From: G963663365 sp963663365
GTDB lineage: Bacteria > Hinthialibacterota > Hinthialibacteria > Hinthialibacterales > G963663365
Direction: 5' to 3'
Length of the DNA: 64,000 bases
Assembly (NCBI GenBank): GCA_963663365.2
Contig: CAXXIH010000008.1
Location: 2,294,001 to 2,358,000, forward strand
Part shown: positions 35,719-43,694 of the stretch, piece after piece
How the letters are laid out: each line of letters opens with the position of its first letter
How positions within the stretch are numbered: the first letter of the stretch is position 1
Translations under genes and position numbers: made by a program
The notes under the pieces: model-generated
The model's database searches: none
Told to the model about the DNA's origin: nothing
The model's input: only the letters and a program-made list of their open reading frames with translations

Positions 35719-36471
35719 ATGGTAATTGCCGCACAGATCAAACAGACTTATCCCAAGCCCAGTTGGGAGACTCGCGAAACGTTGGGGATATCGCGCGCGC
35801 TCTATCATACTGCCCGGGAAATGCTGCTTGATACCCGCAGAACTTTTGAATCCATGCCCATCGATGAAGGCTCATACAATGCGCCCATCTATACTTATAT
35901 CCTGAGCATAGGATCGATCACGGTATTTATCGCCGGTTTGTGCTCGGCCATCGTGACCGGATTCCACATCTCCGGCGACCAGCTGATGAAGTTCTTTCTC
36001 ACCGACACAACAATATTCCCCCCGATTGCTTTTCTGCCGGCTTTGCCGGTTGTTATTGCGCTTGCTTGTTCATTGCAGGTTTGGCGGATAGCGCGAAGCA
36101 ACCACAAAAAACTCGAGCAGCTCGGTCTCGCCGAAGCGGATTACGCAGCCACTGTTCGTGTTGCCTGGTATGCAATCGGCACCGGATTGTTGTTCTGGAC
36201 AATCCCATCTTTGGTTTGGTTCGTGTTTTTGGGGCTTCATACACTTGTTGAGCATGCCGCATTGGCGCTGCTCGGTCATCTCCCAACAATTCTTCTATCC
36301 TCGCGCACATTGCTGGCCGTCGGTTTCTTTATCTTCATCACCGCAAATGCGCTATTCATTTTTGCGGGTTACGATTGGTCTCAACGAGCGATGATTACCG
36401 GTTTATCGGCAGTGCATCGAAAAAACCGCGACGCAGTGACCGATGCTCTGTATCGCCATATGGGCTATTAA
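35719..36471 (+). CDS. Multi-pass membrane protein, Yip1-like pattern
   Basis: Not recognised beyond a membrane layout. Five or so hydrophobic helices are seen (for example IYTYILSIGSITVFIAGLC, LALACSLQVW region, ATGLLFWTIPSLVWFVFL, ALALLGHLPTILLS and LLAVGFFIFITANALFIFA). The soluble N-terminal 70 residues contain ETLGISRALYHTAREMLLDT, which resembles the cytoplasmic lead of Yip1-domain proteins. The first in-frame ATG is at 35719; the frame is open from 35641. The neighbouring esterase gene is divergent. No function is proposed. Confidence 0.6.
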   Translation: MVIAAQIKQTYPKPSWETRETLGISRALYHTAREMLLDTRRTFESMPIDEGSYNAPIYTYILSIGSITVFIAGLCSAIVTGFHISGDQLMKFFLTDTTIFPPIAFLPALPVVIALACSLQVWRIARSNHKKLEQLGLAEADYAATVRVAWYAIGTGLLFWTIPSLVWFVFLGLHTLVEHAALALLGHLPTILLSSRTLLAVGFFIFITANALFIFAGYDWSQRAMITGLSAVHRKNRDAVTDALYRHMGY

Positions 36472-36480
36472 TAAGCCACT

Positions 36481-36515
36481 AAAAAAACTCCCTGCACATC
36501 ATCATGTACAGGGAG
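36481..36515 (-). terminator. Rho-independent terminator after the Gfo/Idh gene
   Basis: On the minus strand CTCCCTG-x-ACAT pairs with ATGT-x-CAGGGAG (11 pairs, one mismatch, loop GATG) and is followed by seven U residues (A-run 36481-36487 on the plus strand). It lies 40 bases after the stop of the gene at 36555-37592. Confidence 0.85.
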
Positions 36516-36554
36516 CCGTGTTTCTTATCGCGTTTGCAGCAGATAACGGATCTT

Positions 36555-37592
36555 CTATTCCTTAAAGACTTTGACCCAAGTTCCACCCTTTTTGCTCGAT
36601 TCATAGGTCGCCAAAATGATGTCAACAGACTTGCGTGCATCATGGCCGGGGATTGCAGGATCGCGGCCTTCGCGTATCGCCTCGGCAAAGTCTTTCATCA
36701 GCAGACGGTGACCGGTTGTATCGATTCCGGTGGCCTTTCCTGCGCCTGAGGCCCATGTACCGGCTTCCGGCTTTTCCGGACCATCTTCAATAAACTCCCA
36801 TTTGCGAATTGCGCCTTCATCCAGACAAATCGTGCCTTTTGATCCATAAAGATTGATATGCGCTCCGGTTCCGGGATAAGCCAAAGTTGTCGCTGCCAAG
36901 CTGCCTTGCCCGCCATTGCCCAGTTTCAAGATCGCGTGGTTAACATCTTCCACTTCTATTGGCCGCGCCGCTGTCCGGGAAATGGCGCAGACTTCGTCCA
37001 CATCGCCGATAAACCAATGGAAAAGATCTACACCGTGGCTGCCCTGGTTCATGGTCGCACCGCCACCATCCAATGCCCAAGTTCCGCGCCAAGCGCCGCT
37101 CTCGTAATAGGCCACATCGCGGTAGTAGTTGATCAGGATTTCAGCGATATAAAGTTCACCCAATGCCCCTGAATCGATGGCCTTTTTGGTGGCTTCATAA
37201 ATCGGATTGAAGCGCATTTGATAACAGACCCCAAGCCGCAGGTTCTTTTCACGAGCCTTGGCGATCATGGCCGACATTTTCTCTCCGGTCACTTCAAGCG
37301 GCTTCTCACAAATCACATGCAACCCTGCTTCAAGCGCGGGCATTGCCGCATCGTAATGGGCGCCTGATGGCGTGCCGATCGCCACAGCGTGGAGATTCTC
37401 TTTATCAATCATCTCTTCCACACTGCCGTAGCTGTTAGCAATGCCAAACTCATCCGCACGTTTCTTTGCGGCTTCCGGCACCATATCGCACACGGCCGCT
37501 ACCTCAACATCGGGGGCCGCCTGTAAAGATTCAATGTGATAGGCACTAATCATACCCGCGCCGATCATGCCGAAGCGAAGTGTTTCGCTCAT
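36555..37592 (-). CDS. Gfo/Idh/MocA family oxidoreductase
   Basis: Cytoplasmic NAD(P)-dependent dehydrogenase of 345 residues. FGMIGAGMISAYHIESL is the Rossmann turn, CDMVPEAAKKRADEFGI the second strand, and HVICEKPLEVTGEK the EKP motif. GGATMNQGSHGVDLFHWF carries the conserved His of the second domain. No signal peptide, in contrast to the Tat-type relative at 23450. The start has AAGGAG upstream and the gene ends in its own terminator, so it is probably monocistronic. Substrate is likely a sugar or polyol, but unresolved. Confidence 0.92.
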   Translation of the reverse strand: MSETLRFGMIGAGMISAYHIESLQAAPDVEVAAVCDMVPEAAKKRADEFGIANSYGSVEEMIDKENLHAVAIGTPSGAHYDAAMPALEAGLHVICEKPLEVTGEKMSAMIAKAREKNLRLGVCYQMRFNPIYEATKKAIDSGALGELYIAEILINYYRDVAYYESGAWRGTWALDGGGATMNQGSHGVDLFHWFIGDVDEVCAISRTAARPIEVEDVNHAILKLGNGGQGSLAATTLAYPGTGAHINLYGSKGTICLDEGAIRKWEFIEDGPEKPEAGTWASGAGKATGIDTTGHRLLMKDFAEAIREGRDPAIPGHDARKSVDIILATYESSKKGGTWVKVFKE

Positions 37593-37737
37593 AATGCTTC
37601 TCCTTGCAGCTCATTAGAGATGTCGAATTACCTTAACTTATACAAAGAGAACAAACCAGATCTGGACGTTGTCGATATTGATAGCAAAATTTTGTGAGAA
37701 CGGCTGAAGGTGAATCCTCATTAGCAATTTCCAAACT

Positions 37738-38505
37738 TCACGGAGTATAGGTCCAAAAGTCGTATTCGGGGTTATCACCAGTGTAGTCGGGGAAAGGGTA
37801 AATACCTGTTACCTCCAACCAATACCCATCTGGATTGTCAGGTGGTTGGTATTTACGCGAAAGTCCCACTCTTATAAATAGCACGTCAGAATTCGCCACT
37901 ACAGAATTTATGTCGTTTTCAACTTGAGCATGTGATTGCCCACATTTATTTCTGCGCCATACCAAGTAATTTCTAAGTCGCACATCCGCAATTGGAGCCT
38001 TAGAAATTGAATATTCGCTTGAATCTGTAAAATCAATACGGAAATTATCATCCCCTGGCCGAAATTTATGTTCCTCATACTTGATTCTAACACTACGAGC
38101 ATCTTTAAGAGTGCCCAGTGATAGGCGAGGAATGTTCTTGCTGAAGCACCGTCCTGCATCTGGAACCATCCCATAAATTCCGCTAATACTCAAAGACGAA
38201 ATGGCCTCAAGAAAGTTTATAATTTCACAGACCTTCATGGTACTAATTAAGCGGGATTGTACATAATAACAGTCTTCACTATGCGGTATTTCTACTCTTC
38301 TCGGACTCCGATACTGTAAAGTATGTTTAGTAAAGGGGATTAGCATCTTTTTTCTAATATCATTTTCAGTCCAATTTCTATCCTGAGGCACAGTCGATTG
38401 ATGTAACGGCCTTAAATAATGCCTAGAAGATGGATCGTAAACACTCATACAAATGTTATTACCGCCCATTCGTGTGTTTCCTACAACCACGACTTCTGTC
38501 ATCAT
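37738..38505 (-). CDS. Probable dual-OB-domain protein of the DUF488 cassette
   Basis: A 255-residue soluble protein resembling the 'dual OB domain-containing' family that is often beside DUF488 genes. MTEVVVVGNTRMGGNNICMSVYD and the repeated beta-rich segments (HYLRPLHQS, VRLRNYLVWRRNKCGQSH) would form two OB-like folds; no catalytic motif is seen. A strong poly-G ribosome site precedes the two ATG codons (38505, 38502). It is last in a three-gene minus-strand operon after two DUF488 genes, 21 bases from the second. Function is unknown; OB folds suggest binding of nucleic acid. Identification is by pattern recall, so moderate. Confidence 0.55.
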   Translation of the reverse strand: MMTEVVVVGNTRMGGNNICMSVYDPSSRHYLRPLHQSTVPQDRNWTENDIRKKMLIPFTKHTLQYRSPRRVEIPHSEDCYYVQSRLISTMKVCEIINFLEAISSLSISGIYGMVPDAGRCFSKNIPRLSLGTLKDARSVRIKYEEHKFRPGDDNFRIDFTDSSEYSISKAPIADVRLRNYLVWRRNKCGQSHAQVENDINSVVANSDVLFIRVGLSRKYQPPDNPDGYWLEVTGIYPFPDYTGDNPEYDFWTYTP

Positions 38506-38526
38506 TCCCCCCTTTTATTCAGCCTA

Positions 38527-39012
38527 TTATGGCTTTATATGTTCTACCGGTATTCCCAAATCACCTTTAATATAGTCGGCCACAATTGACCGATGGCACG
38601 CTTCTGGAGACTTCTCAACACAGAATAACGCCGCCACATTATATGCTTTTAATTTCAACGAGAATTCTTCTGAATTAAAAGTACGAAGGCACTCTTGTTT
38701 ATATGCATCTATAAATCCCGGAGACAATTCCGGCCGATAACGCTTTTGCATACCCGCTAGTTGATCTGCGTTTTTCTGAATTTTCCGAATCTCATTTGAA
38801 GGCGCAAGTTCCTTAAAATGGAAATAGGCTATCCCAAATTCATCCAGCCGCTCAACAAGCTTGCGATGGTTTGCAAAAGCATATTTAGAACCACGCATTC
38901 CACGTCTTAGCCTGATATCACAAAACACATCAACATGATGATTTACGAGTGCTTGAAAAAAGGATTCTGCTTCAAAGCCATAAGCGCCGATTGTGACGAT
39001 TTTGGAAATCAT
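38527..39012 (-). CDS. DUF488 family protein, diverged copy
   Basis: DUF488 fold, 161 residues. Starts SKIVTIGAYGFEAESFFQAL; CDIRLRRGMRGSKYAF replaces the usual D-R-P-S region; and CVEKSPEACHRSIVADYI is the Cys-x-E...P-x-x-CHR motif that defines the family and probably forms the active or metal site. It is less typical than the first copy at 39033, with a long insert (ELAPSNEIRKIQ). The ATG at 39012 is preferred to a GTG at 39027. It is separated by 20 bases from that copy, suggesting a heterodimer. Confidence 0.82.
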   Translation of the reverse strand: MISKIVTIGAYGFEAESFFQALVNHHVDVFCDIRLRRGMRGSKYAFANHRKLVERLDEFGIAYFHFKELAPSNEIRKIQKNADQLAGMQKRYRPELSPGFIDAYKQECLRTFNSEEFSLKLKAYNVAALFCVEKSPEACHRSIVADYIKGDLGIPVEHIKP

Positions 39013-39032
39013 TCCCGCTACCCCCACTGCAA

Positions 39033-39572
39033 TCAGGTCGCGTAACTCCTTCGCGATGTGAACGATTGCTCAAAGAACTGCGGTTGAAATTTATTGATTC
39101 GGTTGATGACTTCTTCCTGAGAGCGCAGTATTCCCCGCTCGTCAATATGAATGACATTGACGTCTTTTTTTTGAAGCTCTACGCCAATCAATTTGCTTCT
39201 GTGGCATTTTTCCGGCTTTCCCTCACTGCACATCAGACAAACCCGGTCACCGTTTCTTGATGCTTTAATGAGTCTCTGTATTCCGGCCTGGAATTCATCC
39301 ATTTCGGCGATCTTATCGTACGAAGCTTTGCCACTCTCGTCGTAACAATCTCGATTCTGCGGCTTGCCCCCAATTTGGTCGCCCATGAACACATAACGAA
39401 TTTGCGCTTTGCGCAGAACGGCTTCCAAAGCATCGCGAGAAAATTCGGGCCTTCTACTTGAATAAGGAGATGATCGAATATCGATTAGATAAGCGACACC
39501 GGATTGTAAGAGAGAATCCAAGAAATCCTCTATTTCTTTCGCACCATATCCGATTGTGAGAATCTCATTCAT
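39033..39572 (-). CDS. DUF488 family protein
   Basis: DUF488 proteins have no settled function. The family core is complete: ILTIGYGAKEIEDFLDSLL, LIDIRSSPYSSRRPEFSRDAL, MGDQIGGKPQNRDCY and LMCSEGKPEKCHRSKLIG (CxE-x-P-x-CHR). The first gene of the minus-strand trio with the diverged DUF488 and the dual-OB-like gene. AT-rich compared with flanking genes, which suggests a mobile accessory cassette. The start ATG has no strong ribosome site. Confidence 0.88.
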   Translation of the reverse strand: MNEILTIGYGAKEIEDFLDSLLQSGVAYLIDIRSSPYSSRRPEFSRDALEAVLRKAQIRYVFMGDQIGGKPQNRDCYDESGKASYDKIAEMDEFQAGIQRLIKASRNGDRVCLMCSEGKPEKCHRSKLIGVELQKKDVNVIHIDERGILRSQEEVINRINKFQPQFFEQSFTSRRSYAT

Positions 39573-39688
39573 TACTTTGGCTCTACTAATTTACACAATA
39601 ACAGGAAAATGGCGAAATGTGAAGAGAAATTGTACATTTGAGCACGTGAATTCACAATACATGCTGTAAATGGAGTCCTACGCCCTTC

Positions 39689-40471
39689 CTACGCTATTTC
39701 ATCGAGATGCTCGTGCACGCCTTCGCGGACTTCATTCAGGTCCGGCTGTTCACGTTTCGAGAAGACAAGTGTCCGCGCCTGTCCACCTGTAATGCGGATT
39801 TCGCCGCTATTGGGATCAATCTGATAAAAATAGCGGGTGGACTGTAATACACGTTGACCGTTTATAATCGCCTCCCGCGACTCCCGCCGGTGATGCGAAC
39901 TCTCATGTGCCGCGACAGCCAATGGTGCTTGAGCCGGAGTCAGGGGCTGGTCGTATTGCATCGAGACGCCGCTGTCACTTGAGCCATCTTTATAGTTTGT
40001 AATCTCCCGCTCTTGAGGCTCAAAACTGTCACCGTCTTCATTTCTTTGAGCAGTAACAACCACACCTTCATTTTCAATTGCAGAGCCAGATTGTCCCGGA
40101 TCTTCGCCATTATCGGCGCCGGGGATCGGGCTCCCTTGTGCATCCTGGGCGATCTGAAGCGCTTCGCGGGCTACGCGTTCCGCTTCACCGGAATCGCCGC
40201 GCTCCTGGTTTTGCTGCGCTTCCAGAATCATGCCCCGGATGCGCATAGCCTTGGCGCCGGTCAATTTCTCAGCCTGAATAATTCGCTCGGCTTCAGCCAC
40301 AGAGCGGCGTACACGGTCATTGTCAGATGATGAGGATTCAGAGGCGGGCCGGGCAGGCATAGAGGTTTCCTGCACAACACGTTGCGCGGGAATCTGCGAA
40401 CCATTTGTTGGTGCAATCGGAGTGACCATGGCACGACCCAACAACACGCCCGGCCGGGAAGGCGCTGACAA
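39689..40471 (-). CDS. SprA-related putative metalloprotease
   Basis: Related to the putative-metalloprotease family (SprA / CJM1_0395 type). The signature is AVAAHESSHHRRE, a HExxH zinc motif, followed by RYFYQIDPNSGEIRITGGQ, the family's Y-x-Y-x-x-GP/DP-DG-x-Y/I segment. The N-terminal half (residues 20-130) is low-complexity with Ser/Glu-rich repeats (RSVAEAERIIQAEK, AEARVAREALQIAQ) and no signal peptide. Start is TTG at 40471, with GAGGA upstream; the frame is closed just above. Cytoplasmic location and substrate are unknown. Confidence 0.7.
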   Translation of the reverse strand: MSAPSRPGVLLGRAMVTPIAPTNGSQIPAQRVVQETSMPARPASESSSSDNDRVRRSVAEAERIIQAEKLTGAKAMRIRGMILEAQQNQERGDSGEAERVAREALQIAQDAQGSPIPGADNGEDPGQSGSAIENEGVVVTAQRNEDGDSFEPQEREITNYKDGSSDSGVSMQYDQPLTPAQAPLAVAAHESSHHRRESREAIINGQRVLQSTRYFYQIDPNSGEIRITGGQARTLVFSKREQPDLNEVREGVHEHLDEIA

Positions 40472-40602
40472 ATCTTCCTCTAATTGGGATTGTAACCCAA
40501 CGTTACCCCCATGTCACGGATATTCTGCACGAAAAACAAAAAAAAATCAGTTTTCTGCAATTATTTCTTGTCGTAAAAATTCGTGACAACGCGGCTACAT
40601 AA

Positions 40603-41505
40603 TCAGACCCATTTTTGAGTCCTGCTTTTTCGGATCGCAAAATAGCTGAATATATGCTTCAACGCCCGAAAACCATAAACATCGTAAATATGCCAGGGTT
40701 TCATATAAACATATAAACGCAACCATCGGCGGGGATATACCAAACGCCGGCCACAGGTGCGTAAATAGCAGAGAAAACCGTAATTTTTCATCACATAACG
40801 CAGCCGCAAATCTTCATAATAATAATGGTGCGCCAAATGATCGCGCTGCACACGGCCCTCTTGGGCGAAGTGGTGCCAGATTTTAACTCCGGGATCTACA
40901 GCCAATTTGTATCCCAAATCCCGGAGCCGGTCGGAAAGATCTGCATCGTCGTATAGATAGAAAAAGTATTCATCAAACCCGCCGATTTCCCAAAGCAAAT
41001 CTGTGCGAGTAAGCTGCAGGCACGTCGAAAGTGTGGGGATATTATCTTTGGGATGCATGGATGCTTCGGCATCGTGACTGCCTTCCCAATCCATACAGGG
41101 AGACCAACACCAAAGTTCGGTCAGCGCCTCATCGGAAAAATAAATCCCCGCAACTGCCGCCACATCCGGATTGGCTTCCAGATGACCGGCCAACCGCTGC
41201 AAGCCGCCGGGCGTCTTTAATTCGGCATCCGAATCCATAAACAAAACATATTTGCCCTGGGCGATGCGAATTCCCTGATTGCGTGTAATCGCAGCGCCCA
41301 AATTGCTTTGATTTCGGATCAGACGGATATCCCCCTCGGCTTCGCACCATTCCACTGAGCCATCCGTGGACCCGTTATCCACAACGATTACTTCTAAGGA
41401 TGGATAATTCTGTTCGCGCAAGGAGCGGATGGCCGCCTGCAAAAGGGGCAGACGGTTCCAAGACACAATAATGGCGGAAATCGTTGGTGGTGATACGTCG
41501 TTCAT
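40603..41505 (-). CDS. Family 2 glycosyltransferase
   Basis: GT-A type glycosyltransferase for cell-surface glycan assembly. SAIIVSWNRLPLLQAAIRSL, VIVVDNGSTDGS and the metal-binding VLFMDSDAELK (DxD) are standard for the rhamnosyl-type WbbL group; FYLYDDADLSDRLRDLGYKL follows. It ends in a basic, amphipathic region (LRYVMKNYGFLCYLRTCGRR) near the C-terminus, suggesting membrane association. The start overlaps the radical SAM stop as ATGA, so the two are co-translated. Confidence 0.93.
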   Translation of the reverse strand: MNDVSPPTISAIIVSWNRLPLLQAAIRSLREQNYPSLEVIVVDNGSTDGSVEWCEAEGDIRLIRNQSNLGAAITRNQGIRIAQGKYVLFMDSDAELKTPGGLQRLAGHLEANPDVAAVAGIYFSDEALTELWCWSPCMDWEGSHDAEASMHPKDNIPTLSTCLQLTRTDLLWEIGGFDEYFFYLYDDADLSDRLRDLGYKLAVDPGVKIWHHFAQEGRVQRDHLAHHYYYEDLRLRYVMKNYGFLCYLRTCGRRLVYPRRWLRLYVYMKPWHIYDVYGFRALKHIFSYFAIRKSRTQKWV

Positions 41506-42611
41506 GCAGTTGCTCGAATGGAAGGCAAACAGACTTTACCGTGTTGTTCTTCCCACTCAAGCATGCTCGTCAATGTGAAGCAACTGTGCGAACAGGAACA
41601 GGTCTTAATCTCCCCGCGCCGCTTCTCCCCGGCGGCGCTGGTCCAGAGCGCGTGGATGTCGAAATCGAACTCGGAGAGGTTCGCAAATGGCAGTGTAAAC
41701 TCACAAGCGGCCACTGAGCCGTCGCTATAAACAACACCCGTCACACGCCCCGCTGACAAGCACCGGAAGGGCGCGGGTTGGTTTAGGTATTGCCCAACCT
41801 GGACCTCCAGCTGGCGGACAAACGGGGCCATGGTTCCACCTTCACGTTCGTCAATACGCCTAATGGCAGCCACGATCTCCTCCAACTTTTCAGCCGGTGG
41901 CAGATCGGAATCGCGGGGGCCCTCTTCCTGCCCGACATTGGCAGGCATGTTCCATACACTAAAGCCATACCCCCGCACGATATCGTACGCGTGTTCAACA
42001 CCGATATCGCTCCATAAGAGTTCGGCTATCGGCTCGATCTGATCGTAATTATTCTTATTGATATTGGTCAGCACATTCACCCGGAAGCCGGGAATCCGTT
42101 TGGGGAGTTGGATAAGTTCACGTAAATTCCGCACGATCCGTTTAAAACTTCCCGGCAACGCCCGCAAAGCGTCATGTGTCTCTTCAAGGCCATCCAGACT
42201 GATTTGCAGGGTCAAAAATTTTCCGTATTTCTCGTAATATCCCTGCTCAGCGAGTTCCAGCATGCGGTCCAACAGCAGCCCATTGGTATTAACTTGGATA
42301 TGATTCGTGCCGTTTTCCCGAAAGAATCCATCCACAATCTCATGCAAATCTTTACGCAAAAACGGCTCACCCCCGGTGATGCCTAGTGTCTGCAATGACG
42401 CCGTGCTCCCGGCGATACGCATCATCTGTTCCACGGTCATCTCCGGCCCGGGATCGTCGATCCGCTGCCAGAACATGCAATGCTCACAACGCATGTTGCA
42501 ACGGTCAGTCACAAACAAGATCAAGTGTTTCAGGCATGGATCAGGATAGTCCCCCCGAGGATGGACGGCGGGTTTGCCTTTTAGCCAATTGCGTATCTGT
42601 CCAACTACCAT
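41502..42611 (-). CDS. Radical SAM protein with SPASM-like C-terminus
   Basis: Radical SAM enzyme: the cluster motif is CNMRCEHC (CxxxCxxC) after LILFVTDR, and GITGGEPFLRKDL is the SAM-binding GGEP loop. A Cys-rich tail (FRCLSAGRVTG, ACEFT, CSCSHSCF) marks a SPASM or twitch domain with extra iron-sulfur clusters. The product could be modified sugar or peptide; its coupling to a GT2 (ATGA overlap) favours glycan or maturation use. The ATG at 42611 is preferred over a TTG at 42644. No short precursor-peptide gene is evident nearby. Confidence 0.85.
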   Translation of the reverse strand: MVVGQIRNWLKGKPAVHPRGDYPDPCLKHLILFVTDRCNMRCEHCMFWQRIDDPGPEMTVEQMMRIAGSTASLQTLGITGGEPFLRKDLHEIVDGFFRENGTNHIQVNTNGLLLDRMLELAEQGYYEKYGKFLTLQISLDGLEETHDALRALPGSFKRIVRNLRELIQLPKRIPGFRVNVLTNINKNNYDQIEPIAELLWSDIGVEHAYDIVRGYGFSVWNMPANVGQEEGPRDSDLPPAEKLEEIVAAIRRIDEREGGTMAPFVRQLEVQVGQYLNQPAPFRCLSAGRVTGVVYSDGSVAACEFTLPFANLSEFDFDIHALWTSAAGEKRRGEIKTCSCSHSCFTLTSMLEWEEQHGKVCLPSIRATA

Positions 42612-42788
42612 TAAAAGCCGATTTCTTTCGATGCGTTGCCACAAAGTCTAACAGCCGCTTTCACAGTCACAATGCTTCTGTGCTCGACAACTATGGCAGC
42701 CATATGCTACATACTACAATATCCGATACAACTTTCTCACATTGGCCTAAATTGGCAATAAGAATGCCGCAAAGGGGGGTTCTATTTG

Positions 42789-43589
42789 ATGAGAAAGACC
42801 GTCAAACGGCTCACTGTAGAAGGCGTAATTGCAGCGGTATCAGTCTGTGCGGTCTTACTATTTACAATTCCCATATTTCTAGGCGTGCAGAATATCAACA
42901 CAGAAGAAAACTTCCCCGATCCCCATTTCCGGCGGGAAGTTGAGAAATACATGGGAGTTGAACCGGGTGGAAAATTCGGAAAAGCCGATGCAGCATCCAC
43001 AGGCGGCGAGTTTCAGATTTCGGATACAGAAATCCGCTCAGTCGAAGGAATAGAGTTTCTATCCGGGATAACAAAATTAACTGCGTACAATGGCAATCAT
43101 GTAACAACAGTCGATCTTTCGAAGAATCGGCGTTTAACACATATCAATTGGAGCCGTGGAGCGTTAAAAGATTTAAATGTTTCTAAAAATAGACATTTAA
43201 AATATCTGCACTGTTTTGAAAACCAACTCGTTGCCATCGACTTATCCGGAACTGAGAATCTTCTATATCTTCAATGCAATGAAAACCTGATCCGGAATTT
43301 AGACCTCAGTCACAATACCAACCTTCGTGAATTATATTGCCAAAATAACAAACTGACTGCGCTCAATCTTAGCCATAATCCCCGATTGCGCTATCTGAAT
43401 TGTAACGGCAACCATCTGGGACAATTGGATATTTCCAATAATTTGAAGTTGAAAACTCTGATTTGTGGTGAGAATTTATTTGACTCTATCAATCTCGCTG
43501 CACACAAAGACCTTTCGGTATTTGACGATGCGGTAAGTATTGAATGGCAGCAAACTTCAACCTCTGCCACAAAGGTTCAAATCCGCTGA
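42789..43589 (+). CDS. Membrane-anchored leucine-rich-repeat protein
   Basis: A 266-residue protein with an N-terminal transmembrane helix (about residues 15-35) and internalin-like repeats of about 21 residues: LTAYNGNHVTTVDLSKNRRL, LHCFENQLVAIDLSGTENL, LQCNENLIRNLDLSHNTNL, LYCQNNKLTALNLSHNPRL and LNCNGNHLGQLDISNNLKL. The pattern L-x-C-x-x-N-x-L is the Bacteroidetes-type LRR. It probably binds proteins at the surface. ATG at 42789 is preceded by GGGGGGT. No neighbour explains its role. Confidence 0.83.
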   Translation: MRKTVKRLTVEGVIAAVSVCAVLLFTIPIFLGVQNINTEENFPDPHFRREVEKYMGVEPGGKFGKADAASTGGEFQISDTEIRSVEGIEFLSGITKLTAYNGNHVTTVDLSKNRRLTHINWSRGALKDLNVSKNRHLKYLHCFENQLVAIDLSGTENLLYLQCNENLIRNLDLSHNTNLRELYCQNNKLTALNLSHNPRLRYLNCNGNHLGQLDISNNLKLKTLICGENLFDSINLAAHKDLSVFDDAVSIEWQQTSTSATKVQIR

Positions 43590-43694
43590 ATCCCCGCAAT
43601 ACGCCGTTCCGGTGCCCAAACACAGCATTAGGCATCGCACGGTATCCCGCTACACTCTCATTGAATCAACAATCCCGGAGTCCGATCCCAAAGA

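Noticed and set aside
43570..43590. GGTTCAAATCC resembling a tRNA T-loop
   Set aside because: It lies in the coding end of the LRR gene, and no acceptor or anticodon stem pairs around it.
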